Origin: Dehalococcoidia bacterium | Lineage (GTDB): Bacteria; Chloroflexota; Dehalococcoidia; GIF9; UBA5629 | Direction of reading: 5' to 3' | DNA length: 5,179 bases | Assembly: GCA_007280145.1 (NCBI GenBank) | Contig: QYPU01000034.1 | Location: forward strand, 1 to 5,179 | Shown: piece after piece, positions 1 to 5,158 of the stretch | Position numbering within the stretch: position 1 is the stretch's first letter | Layout of the letters: each line of letters starts with the position of its first letter | Notes under the pieces: generated by a model | Seen by the model: only the letters and a program-made list of their open reading frames with translations | Databases searched by the model: none | What the model was told of the DNA's origin: nothing | Position numbers and translations under genes: made by a program

Positions 1-213
1 CTGGGCACCCATATTCTCGAACGGGTCGGGCAGCTCAATATCCTTAGCTATGGAAACGCCATCATTAATTACAGTAGGGGGACCAAACTTCTTATCCAAG
101 GCTACTGGGCGTCCACGTGGTCCCAAGGTCACCTTAACTGCATCGGTCAAAGCATCGATGCCAGTTTTCAAGGCTCGCCTCGCCTCTTCACCATAAAGAA
201 TTTGTTTCGCCAT
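1..213 (-). CDS. groEL: Chaperonin GroEL (Hsp60), N-terminal 71 residues, cut by window edge
   Basis: ATP-dependent cytosolic chaperonin subunit that forms double-ring tetradecamers and folds proteins with GroES. Only the first 71 codons are here; the gene continues beyond base 1. The translation starts MAKQILYGEE. It carries the equatorial-domain nucleotide-binding segment TLGPRGRPV (residues 29-37), the DGVSIAKDIEL segment (51-61, with the Asp of the ATP site at 51) and the family signature FENMGAQ at the visible end. The start at 213 is fixed by an AGGAGGT Shine-Dalgarno at 222-228, eight bases upstream. It is the second gene of a groES-groEL operon, 54 bp after groES and with no terminator between them, so it should be transcribed from the CIRCE-controlled promoter upstream of groES. 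The family call is certain. Confidence 0.97.
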   Translation of the reverse strand, partial: MAKQILYGEEARRALKTGIDALTDAVKVTLGPRGRPVALDKKFGPPTVINDGVSIAKDIELPDPFENMGAQ

Positions 214-267
214 TCCTTCTTACCTCCTTATTATAGAATTTTAACTTACAGCCGTGTCTATCCTTGA

Positions 268-561
268 TTAACTCTTCTTAGCTAAAATATCACTCTCCCT
301 GAGGATAATCAGCTCCTCATCATCTTCCTTTATCTCAGTGCCACCATATTTAGCATAAATCACCACATCGCCTTTCTTCACATCCATTGCTAGCCGTGTG
401 CCATCATCGGTTAATCTGCCTGGACCAACAGCAATAACCTTGCCTTCCTGAGGCTTTTCCTTAGCCGTATCTGGCAAGAGAATGCCCCCCTTGGTAACGT
501 CCTCCTGGGGTATAGGTTTCACCACTACCCTGTCCCCTAAAGGTTGAAGCTTAACTACCAT
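268..561 (-). CDS. groES: Co-chaperonin GroES (Hsp10)
   Basis: Heptameric lid of the GroEL chamber, acting in the cytoplasm. The protein is 97 residues, the usual length for the family. It begins with LQPLGDRVVVKP (residues 5-16). The flexible mobile loop that contacts GroEL follows, with its GGILLPD tip at residues 25-31. Next come EGKVIAVGPG (39-48) and VKKGDVVIYAKYGGTEIK (61-78), the beta-barrel core. The start at 561 is supported by AGGAGGT at 566-572, four bases upstream. It is the first gene of the groES-groEL operon, with a promoter and a CIRCE-like operator immediately upstream, so heat-shock control by an HrcA-type repressor is expected. No key residue is missing. Confidence 0.98.
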   Translation of the reverse strand: MVVKLQPLGDRVVVKPIPQEDVTKGGILLPDTAKEKPQEGKVIAVGPGRLTDDGTRLAMDVKKGDVVIYAKYGGTEIKEDDEELIILRESDILAKKS

Positions 562-582
562 CTTTACCTCCTTCGTTAGATT

Positions 583-609
583 TTAGCAGTCTCGGCCTAA
601 GACTGCTAA
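583..609 (-). promoter_or_regulatory. CIRCE-like inverted repeat (predicted HrcA operator)
   Basis: A perfect 9-bp inverted repeat with a 9-bp spacer, TTAGCAGTC-N9-GACTGCTAA, lies 21 bp upstream of the groES start. The canonical CIRCE element is TTAGCACTC-N9-GAGTGCTAA. The site differs by one base per arm, and the two changes are symmetric, so the palindrome is intact. It begins two bases after the -10 box on the minus strand and so covers the transcription start, as expected for an HrcA repressor site. Geometry, arm length and gene context agree. HrcA itself is not in the window. Confidence 0.9.
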
Positions 610-611
610 TT

Positions 612-640
612 ATATTAGCACAAAGAATCTCATCTGTAAA
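612..640 (-). promoter_or_regulatory. Promoter of groES-groEL
   Basis: Read on the minus strand, TTTACA (635-640) is followed by a 17-bp spacer and TAATAT (612-617). The -35 matches the sigma70 consensus at 5 of 6 positions and the -10 at 4 of 6, with ideal spacing. The predicted transcription start falls inside the CIRCE-like repeat, so repressor binding would block initiation directly. This is the only good promoter seen between the FmdB-type gene and groES. Confidence 0.75.
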
Positions 641-692
641 GAGCTCTGTATAAACACAATTGCCAATCTCTAAAAAACTCATGCGCTCGCGC

Positions 693-1001
693 CTAGATTT
701 CATGTCCGGCTCTTTTATAATCCTCTTTAGCTCTGTCTTCTAGACCTGTCTTATCGGCAAGCTCAGCAGCATGACTCCACATCCCTTCTTTCTCATAGTC
801 ACGCAATTTCCTTTCCGTTTCAGCTACTTCATTGGAGGTTTCAACTACGCAGGCATGAAACTGTGACAAGAGCCTTTTAACCGGTGCTTGGCATTTCGGG
901 CACTCAGTGAGAGGTCCAGCATCTATGCTTTGCCTGACTTCAAATCCATCTCGGCAATAATTACATCCTTCTGCAGTTGCTTTATACTCATAGATTGGCA
1001 T
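693..1001 (-). CDS. FmdB-family zinc-ribbon protein
   Basis: Small predicted zinc-binding protein of 102 residues. It opens with the family signature MPIYEYKA and has two cysteine pairs, C13-x2-C16 (in GCNYC) and C34-x2-C37 (in CPKC), enough for one zinc ribbon. After it comes a charged, mostly helical tail (about residues 55-102) with no zinc ligands. FmdB/CxxC_CXXC_SSSS proteins are often called regulatory, but a molecular role is not established, so none is assigned. The start at 1001 is chosen because MPIYEY is the conserved family N-terminus and an AAGGG purine run lies eight bases upstream. The frame stays open for 77 more codons upstream to an ATG at 1232, giving a possible 179-residue form (see findings). 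The gene is upstream of groES in the same orientation, but groES has its own promoter. Confidence 0.88.
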   Translation of the reverse strand: MPIYEYKATAEGCNYCRDGFEVRQSIDAGPLTECPKCQAPVKRLLSQFHACVVETSNEVAETERKLRDYEKEGMWSHAAELADKTGLEDRAKEDYKRAGHEI

Positions 1002-1177
1002 GCTATCTTCCCTTATTTTCCTATTTCGATAGCATATCAAATACGACGTAGCTATACCAGTTCCCTTAACCTTGCCAGGTAGTCGTCGAACCTTCAGCCA
1101 TAAGCCTTGTTTTAACATGAAGTTTTTCCACTCCAAACTACTAATGCTGATATCAAGAAGTTCCAGGGCCTTCTCGC

Positions 1178-1190
1178 TATACTCAGTATA
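1178..1190. repeat. Short palindrome TATACT-C-AGTATA, possible operator
   Basis: Perfect 6-bp arms around a single central base, in the divergent region about 90 bp upstream of the XRE regulator start. Size and position would suit a dimeric HTH repressor. No second copy was found in the window, so this is only a candidate. It is AT-rich and could be a chance occurrence. Confidence 0.3.
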
Positions 1191-1241
1191 CCCGTGGTTA
1201 AAAAACTGTATAGTATGTCTTGGACACCACACATCGCCTTC

Positions 1242-1270
1242 TTGCCTATTTACTCTATACCGTGTAAAAT
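1242..1270 (+). promoter_or_regulatory. Predicted promoter of the XRE regulator gene
   Basis: TTGCCT (1242-1247), a 17-bp spacer and TAAAAT (1265-1270) match the sigma70 consensus at 4 of 6 and 5 of 6 positions. The expected start site is near 1277, only a few bases before the ATG at 1280, so the transcript would have almost no leader. The 9-mer CCGTGTAAA at 1260-1268 overlaps the -10 and recurs just before the DUF2851 gene. Confidence 0.5.
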
Positions 1271-1279
1271 ATAGGGGAA

Positions 1280-1519
1280 ATGAGTCAGAGGCAAAATCAA
1301 GTCAGATGGGACGGACAACGTATTCGAGCACTAAGGCGACATTTAAGATTGACTCAAACTAAGTTGGCTGAGGAATTAGGCACCCGTCAACAAACAATCA
1401 GCGAATGGGAAACCGGGATGTACAAACCTCGGGGAACGTCGGCTACCTTGCTCACCATAGTTGCCGAGCGCTCCGGTTTCAAATACGCACCAGCCACGAA
1501 AAAGAATGTTAGCAAATAA
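1280..1519 (+). CDS. Small XRE/Cro-type helix-turn-helix DNA-binding protein
   Basis: A 79-residue protein that is nearly all one HTH domain. RIRALRRHLRLTQTKLAEELG (residues 14-34) gives helix 1 and the first HTH helix, TRQQTISEWETG (35-46) is the recognition helix region, and a further helical segment ends at about residue 66. The LTQxxLAxxLG...QxTISxWExG pattern is diagnostic of the lambda-repressor/XRE fold. There is no sensor, oligomerisation or protease domain, so it is probably a simple DNA-binding regulator; the target is unknown and autoregulation is only a guess. The start at 1280 has AGGGGAA directly upstream with very short spacing, and the mRNA may be nearly leaderless. It lies 108 bp upstream of the DUF2851 gene on the same strand. 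No toxin partner is visible, so it is not called an antitoxin. Confidence 0.88.
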   Translation: MSQRQNQVRWDGQRIRALRRHLRLTQTKLAEELGTRQQTISEWETGMYKPRGTSATLLTIVAERSGFKYAPATKKNVSK

Positions 1520-1627
1520 AGCACACTATCGATGAAAAACGAACCAGGTTACTCTGAAACTAAGCCAATCAATCGGTTTTAACAAATTTTTTTTACCCGA
1601 AACAACACGTACCCGTGTAAATCGAAT
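1520..1627 (+). other. Intergenic region before the DUF2851 gene
   Basis: Contains an eight-base T run (1587-1594) without a convincing stem before it, and the inverted repeat ACACG-N4-CGTGT at 1605-1618. A weak promoter can be drawn: TTTACC (1592-1597), 18 bp, TGTAAA (1616-1621). It would start transcription at about the ATG at 1628. There is no Shine-Dalgarno sequence before that ATG, which fits a leaderless message. Confidence 0.4.
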
Positions 1628-2959
1628 ATGAAAACAGATATCTCAGAAAAGCTTGTTGCCTATATTTGGCAGCATCAATTAGCACCCAACCTGAGCACTG
1701 ATGCCGGGGAACAACTCCAGGTAATCTATCCAGGTAGAGTTAGCAATGGCAGTGGCTGTGACTTTCGAGATGCTGTTTTCGCTATCGACAGCAGGGTAAT
1801 AAAAGGAAACATCGAGATTCATGTTAAATCCAGCCAGTGGTATAGTCATGGTCATTATCGAGACCCAAAATACAATAGTATCGTTCTGCATGTTGCAATG
1901 TGGCATGACAGCCAATCCCCCACCCTACTCCAGAATGGCAAGACTATCCCCACGGTTTGCCTGAGTCCTTTCCTGAACAACTCCCTAGACGAGCTCCACC
2001 GAGCCAGCTTAACATTCTACCCCTTGCCATCATGCCTGGAAGCACCGAGGTATTCAGGCACAGAATCATTAATCAAATTACTCACTGCCGCTGGCGAAGA
2101 AAGGTTTGCCGCCAAAATAAGTTCATTCCGTAAAACCCTAAGGGAAGAGGAGGCCGGGCAAGTGCTTTTTCGAGGCATTGCCCGAGCTTTAGGTTATGTC
2201 AAGAATGCCGAGCCCTGCGAAAAACTTGCCAGCAGGTTACTTCTCAGCTTTTTAGAGGAAGTCAAACCTGAAACTAATGCCGTCAAACAAGCCTGGATTC
2301 TGGGAGTTGCTGGTTTACTACCTTCCCAGCGGTCCAAGCTACAATATAAGCTAATCGAAGATAGAGAAGTAGACAACTTAGAGGCAATATGGCAATCCAG
2401 TGGTGCAGTCGACACCATGAAAGAAACCGAGTGGTGTTTTTTCAGAGTACGTCCTGATAACTTCCCTACCCGCCGACTTATCGCCCTCAGCTATATCCTT
2501 GGCCGGTATCACAAACCGGGGCTTCTCCACGGGATACTAAAACTGGTAGAGAAAACGCCTCCGCAGGCTCAACATCGCTGGCTGGAAAATAGCTTAACTA
2601 TCGGCAGCCAGGGCTACTGGGCAAACCATCTGGACTTTGGCATCACAAAAACAAGGAGCTCAGCTCTTTTGGGTCAAGATAAAGCTGCTGAAATAATAAT
2701 AAATATAGTATTACCCTTCGCCTGTGCCTGGGGTGAAATAGCTGCTGAGCCAAAGTTAAAGAAAAAAGCCGTTGAGATTTACCGTCATTATCCAAAGCCA
2801 GGAAACAATGAGCTAACTCGCTATATGAAGCAACAACTTCTGCTCAAACCAGGAGTTGCCCTTTCTGCCTGTCAACAGCAAGGGCTAATTCATATTTTCA
2901 AGACTTACTGCCGCCATCGAAATTGCACTGAATGCCTGGTGGCACTTAACCAAGGCTAA
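1628..2959 (+). CDS. DUF2851 family protein
   Basis: A 443-residue protein of unknown function with the DUF2851 pattern. An N-terminal helix AYIWQHQL (residues 11-18) leads into LQVIYPGRVSNGSGCDFRDA (30-49), then GNIEIHVKSSQWYSHGHYRD (60-79) and YNSIVLHVAMWHD (82-94). This N-terminal part is the conserved core, with D45, E63, H65, K67, H74 and H76 the likely functional positions. The rest is largely helical (about 145-425) and ends with a cysteine cluster C428-x4-C433-x2-C436. The acidic residue followed by a beta-strand ExHxK resembles a PD-(D/E)xK nuclease core, but this is inference and no activity is assigned. No signal peptide or membrane segment is seen. There is no upstream in-frame start before the stop at 1580 and no Shine-Dalgarno, so the start rests on family similarity. 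The stop overlaps the convergent tsaD gene by 14 bp. Confidence 0.85.
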   Translation: MKTDISEKLVAYIWQHQLAPNLSTDAGEQLQVIYPGRVSNGSGCDFRDAVFAIDSRVIKGNIEIHVKSSQWYSHGHYRDPKYNSIVLHVAMWHDSQSPTLLQNGKTIPTVCLSPFLNNSLDELHRASLTFYPLPSCLEAPRYSGTESLIKLLTAAGEERFAAKISSFRKTLREEEAGQVLFRGIARALGYVKNAEPCEKLASRLLLSFLEEVKPETNAVKQAWILGVAGLLPSQRSKLQYKLIEDREVDNLEAIWQSSGAVDTMKETEWCFFRVRPDNFPTRRLIALSYILGRYHKPGLLHGILKLVEKTPPQAQHRWLENSLTIGSQGYWANHLDFGITKTRSSALLGQDKAAEIIINIVLPFACAWGEIAAEPKLKKKAVEIYRHYPKPGNNELTRYMKQQLLLKPGVALSACQQQGLIHIFKTYCRHRNCTECLVALNQG

Positions 2960-3932
2960 GGCTTGGTATCACATCAATGTCATATCCATCCACCTGCCCC
3001 GACTGGAAATGATAATAACCGCAGGCTGCGATCATAGCTGCGTTATCGGTGCACAAATCAGGGGGTGGTATGAGAACCGGAACAGATGAGTGACGAGTAA
3101 AATAGTCACCGAGAGCCTTATTAGCTGCCACACCGCCAGCCAGTAATATCTGCCTGACTCCCGATCTTCCAGCAGCTTCTAGCGTCTTAGTAACCAGAAC
3201 ATCGACTATAGCTTGCTGAAAGCTAGCTGCTGCATCAGCCACCAGGGAAGAATCTGAAAAGTCCCTGGCCTGTACCAAATGGAGCAAAGCTGTTTTCAAT
3301 CCACTAAAACTAAAATCATCGCTACCCTTAAGCCAGGCTCGCGGCAAAGGCAAAGATGGGATACCTTTTTGGGCCGCTGCCTCAATAGCTGGGCCACCGG
3401 GATAACCAAGGCCCAGAATCCTGGCTCCCTTATCAAAGGCTTCGCCAGCCGCATCATCTCGAGTCTGCCCCAGCTTTTTAAATTCCCCATGCCCGGTCAT
3501 CAGCACTAAATCACTATGCCCTCCCGAGACGATGAGGCAGAGGCAAGGAAAAACCGGCTTAGTGTTACCTATCCAGTTAGCATAGATATGACCTTCAAGA
3601 TGATTAATTCCAATAAGAGGCAAGCCTTGAGCCAAAGCAACGGCTTTAGCTACATTCACCCCAACCAGCAATGAACCCGCCAGACCTGGTCCAATAGTTA
3701 CCGCGATAGCAGCTATGTCCTGCCAGACAACTCCCGCCTCAGTCATGGCACTTTCCACTACTGGTAAGACCGTAAGTAAGTGCTGTCTTGAGGCCACTTC
3801 AGGGACAATCCCACCGTAGCGAGCATGAATATCCACCTGCGAGGCAACGATGTTCGACAAAATATTGGCTCCATCCTCAATCACAGCCGCTGCAGTTTCA
3901 TCACAGGAAGTTTCGATACCCAGGATTTTCAT
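2946..3932 (-). CDS. tsaD: tRNA N6-threonylcarbamoyladenosine (t6A37) transferase TsaD (Gcp/YgjD/Kae1 family)
   Basis: Catalytic subunit that transfers the threonylcarbamoyl group from threonylcarbamoyl-AMP to A37 of ANN-decoding tRNAs. In bacteria it acts in the cytoplasm with TsaB and TsaE, after TsaC makes the intermediate. The protein is 328 residues, typical for the family. Visible motifs are GIETSCDETAAAV (5-17, ASKHA phosphate loop), GGIVPEVASRQH (40-51), GPGLAGSLLVG (81-91), the metal-binding histidines H111 and H115 in NHLEGH, VSGGHSDL (135-142), GEAFDKGARILGLGYPGGP (163-181), FSFSGLKTA (207-215), LAGGVAANKAL (264-274) and CTDNAAM with metal ligand D296. No key residue is missing. 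No Shine-Dalgarno precedes the ATG at 3932. A perfect extended -10 ends seven bases upstream, so the mRNA is predicted to be leaderless. tsaB and tsaE are not nearby. Confidence 0.98.
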   Translation of the reverse strand: MKILGIETSCDETAAAVIEDGANILSNIVASQVDIHARYGGIVPEVASRQHLLTVLPVVESAMTEAGVVWQDIAAIAVTIGPGLAGSLLVGVNVAKAVALAQGLPLIGINHLEGHIYANWIGNTKPVFPCLCLIVSGGHSDLVLMTGHGEFKKLGQTRDDAAGEAFDKGARILGLGYPGGPAIEAAAQKGIPSLPLPRAWLKGSDDFSFSGLKTALLHLVQARDFSDSSLVADAAASFQQAIVDVLVTKTLEAAGRSGVRQILLAGGVAANKALGDYFTRHSSVPVLIPPPDLCTDNAAMIAACGYYHFQSGQVDGYDIDVIPSLSLG

Positions 3933-3939
3933 ACTCAGA

Positions 3940-3948
3940 ATTATAACA
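3940..3948 (-). promoter_or_regulatory. Extended -10 promoter of tsaD (predicted leaderless transcript)
   Basis: On the minus strand the sequence reads TGTTATAAT, a perfect TGnTATAAT extended -10. Seven bases separate it from the tsaD ATG at 3932, placing the predicted transcription start at or next to the A of the start codon. Any -35 is poor, as is common with extended -10 promoters. The absence of a Shine-Dalgarno agrees with leaderless translation. Confidence 0.65.
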
Positions 3949-3971
3949 CAGGCCAGCAGGACAAGTTGAAA

Positions 3972-4000
3972 TTCGCTTTACCTGTGCTAAATGCTATAAT
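3972..4000 (+). promoter_or_regulatory. Promoter of pdxS with perfect extended -10
   Basis: TGCTATAAT at 3992-4000 is a perfect TGnTATAAT extended -10. Seventeen bases upstream of the hexamer is TTCGCT (3972-3977), a poor -35 (3 of 6). Initiation is expected near 4007, leaving a leader of about 95 bases before the pdxS ATG. It is divergent from the tsaD promoter, with the two TATAAT hexamers about 50 bp apart. Confidence 0.65.
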
Positions 4001-4101
4001 TGTAGATAAGGTAATAAGGAAGCAATCAGCTTCAGTTGCTAAACGAAATAAGCCAGTGTAGAATATATCAAAAGGCTAATACCGTGGGAAATGGGAGAAA
4101 A

Positions 4102-4983
4102 ATGGATACAGGTACCTGGAAAGCTAAATCAGGACTAGCTCAAATGCTAAAGGGTGGGGTGATTATGGATGTGGTCACACCGGAGCAGGCAAAGATTGCT
4201 GAAGATGCCGGGGCTTGTGCTGTCATGGCACTGGAGCGTGTGCCGGCAGATATTCGAGCTGCCGGCGGAGTAGCTCGGATGGCTGACCCAACGGTAATCA
4301 CTGCCATAATGAAAACAGTGAGCATCCCGGTGATGGCTAAATGCCGTATCGGGCACTTTGTCGAGGCTCGAGTGCTGGAGGCACTGGGAGTTGACTTTAT
4401 CGATGAGTCGGAAGTGCTGACGCCGGCTGATGAGAGCCATCATATCTGGAAACGTGATTTCAAGGTTCCCTTTGTCTGCGGCTGCCGTGATTTAGGTGAA
4501 GCCTTACGCCGCATCGCTGAAGGTGCAGCTATGATTCGAACCAAAGGAGAGGCTGGCACCGGTAACATTGTCGAGGCCGTAAGACATATGAGGGCAGTTC
4601 AAGACGGCATTCGTAAGCTCCAGACCATGCCTGTAGACGAGCTTACCACCGAGGCCAAAGCACTGGGTGCTCCTCTGGAGCTGGTGCTGGAAATACATAA
4701 AACAGGGAAGTTACCCGTAGTCAATTTTGCCGCAGGCGGCGCAGCTACGCCGGCCGACGCAGCACTGATGATGCAGCTAGGTGCTGAAGGCGTCTTCGTT
4801 GGCTCAGGAATTTTTAAATCGAGCAACCCTGCGGCCGTGGCTAAGGCTATGGTTAAAGCAACTACACACTACCAGGACCCAAAAATCATTGCTGAAGTAT
4901 CTAAAGCCCTGGGAGAAGCCATGCCTGGATTAGATATAAAAACCATCCCTCCAGAAGAACTGTTGGCCACCAGAGGCTGGTAG
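4102..4983 (+). CDS. pdxS: Pyridoxal 5'-phosphate synthase subunit PdxS (Pdx1/SNZ)
   Basis: Synthase subunit of the DXP-independent vitamin B6 pathway. It makes PLP from ribose 5-phosphate, glyceraldehyde 3-phosphate and ammonia, the ammonia normally coming from the PdxT glutaminase. It is a cytosolic (beta/alpha)8 barrel that usually assembles as a dodecamer. The protein is 293 residues, the usual length. Motifs include GLAQMLKGGVIMDV (11-24, with catalytic-site D23), ALERVPADIRAAGGVARM (43-60), PVMAKCRIGH with Schiff-base lysine K80 (77-85), second lysine K148 in RTKGEAGTGN (146-155) and the phosphate-binding GSGIFKS (234-240). All catalytic residues are present. The start at 4102 matches the family N-terminus (MDTGTWKAKSGLA), with GGGAG at 4093-4097; a TTG in frame at 4036 is not preferred. 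The adjacent pdxT is only a remnant, so ammonia must come from another PdxT copy or free ammonium. Confidence 0.98.
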   Translation: MDTGTWKAKSGLAQMLKGGVIMDVVTPEQAKIAEDAGACAVMALERVPADIRAAGGVARMADPTVITAIMKTVSIPVMAKCRIGHFVEARVLEALGVDFIDESEVLTPADESHHIWKRDFKVPFVCGCRDLGEALRRIAEGAAMIRTKGEAGTGNIVEAVRHMRAVQDGIRKLQTMPVDELTTEAKALGAPLELVLEIHKTGKLPVVNFAAGGAATPADAALMMQLGAEGVFVGSGIFKSSNPAAVAKAMVKATTHYQDPKIIAEVSKALGEAMPGLDIKTIPPEELLATRGW

Positions 4984-4990
4984 CGCGAAG

Positions 4991-5158
4991 ATGAGTGTCC
5001 TGGCTCTGCGAGGAGCTATGACCGAGCATATAAGAATGCACTCTGTTTTAAACACAAAAACCGTCACCTTCCACCCTGAGCCAACTGGTAGTCTAAGATT
5101 CCGCAGGTATTCCCTCGACCCTGCTACAGGAGATGCCCTTGCAAAAGGTAATTACTGA
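4991..5158 (+). pseudogene. pdxT: pdxT remnant: PLP synthase glutaminase subunit with a large internal in-frame deletion
   Basis: Starts seven bases after the pdxS stop, the normal position of pdxT. The 55-codon frame opens with MSVLALRGAMTEHIRM, the PdxT N-terminus (family pattern VLALQGAxxEH). From about residue 21 it reads NTKTVTFHPEPTGSLRFRRY, the PdxT C-terminus (family pattern near FHPELTxDxRxHxYF), which carries the His and Glu of the Cys-His-Glu triad. PdxT is normally about 190 residues, so roughly 140 codons between these parts are absent, including the GGEST region and the cysteine nucleophile. The conserved Gln of ALQGA is Arg, FHPEL has become FHPEP, and the frame runs about 14 residues past the usual end. 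It therefore cannot be an active glutaminase. A deletion followed by decay is the likeliest reading; an assembly collapse is possible but would not explain the substitutions. Only a weak GAAG precedes the ATG. Confidence 0.8.

Larger units (their letters stand above)
1002..1279. other. Divergent region between the FmdB-type gene and the XRE regulator
   Basis: About 278 bp without a confident gene. It holds the XRE-gene promoter at its right end, a perfect 6+6 bp palindrome at 1178-1190, and a minus-strand frame with no stop codon from 1232 into the FmdB gene. No strong minus-strand promoter was found close to the FmdB start; the best match, TTGATA with a poor -10, overlaps the ribosome binding site. 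No tRNA-like or riboswitch-like structure was recognised. Confidence 0.5.

Noticed and set aside
673..692. Possible terminator after the FmdB-type gene on the minus strand
   Set aside because: GCG-CGAG-CGC gives only a 3-bp stem before a T6 run, too weak to call.
888..1082. Plus-strand frame opposite the FmdB-type gene
   Set aside because: Antisense shadow of the conserved zinc-ribbon coding sequence, with no start signal.
1072..1362. Plus-strand frame of 96 codons overlapping the XRE gene start
   Set aside because: No recognisable domain, no ribosome binding site, and it overlaps both the divergent regulatory region and the well-supported XRE gene in another frame.
1280..1519. XRE protein as the antitoxin of a toxin-antitoxin pair
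   Set aside because: No toxin-like small gene is adjacent; the neighbours are DUF2851 (443 residues) and the divergent FmdB-type gene.
1533..1594. Possible terminator after the XRE gene (T8 run at 1587-1594)
   Set aside because: The only stem, AAAAC/GTTTT with a bulge, is AT-rich, has a loop of over 30 bases and is separated from the T run; it is not a convincing intrinsic terminator.
3279..3509. Frames on both strands inside tsaD (also 3296-3490 on the minus strand)
   Set aside because: Out-of-frame shadows of a complete, fully conserved tsaD.
4036..4101. TTG-initiated extension of pdxS by 22 residues
   Set aside because: The extra residues do not resemble any PdxS N-terminus. MDTGTWKAKSGLA at 4102 matches the family start and has a GGGAG site.
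4140..4826. Several minus-strand frames antisense to pdxS
   Set aside because: Shadows of pdxS; no family motif or start signal supports them.
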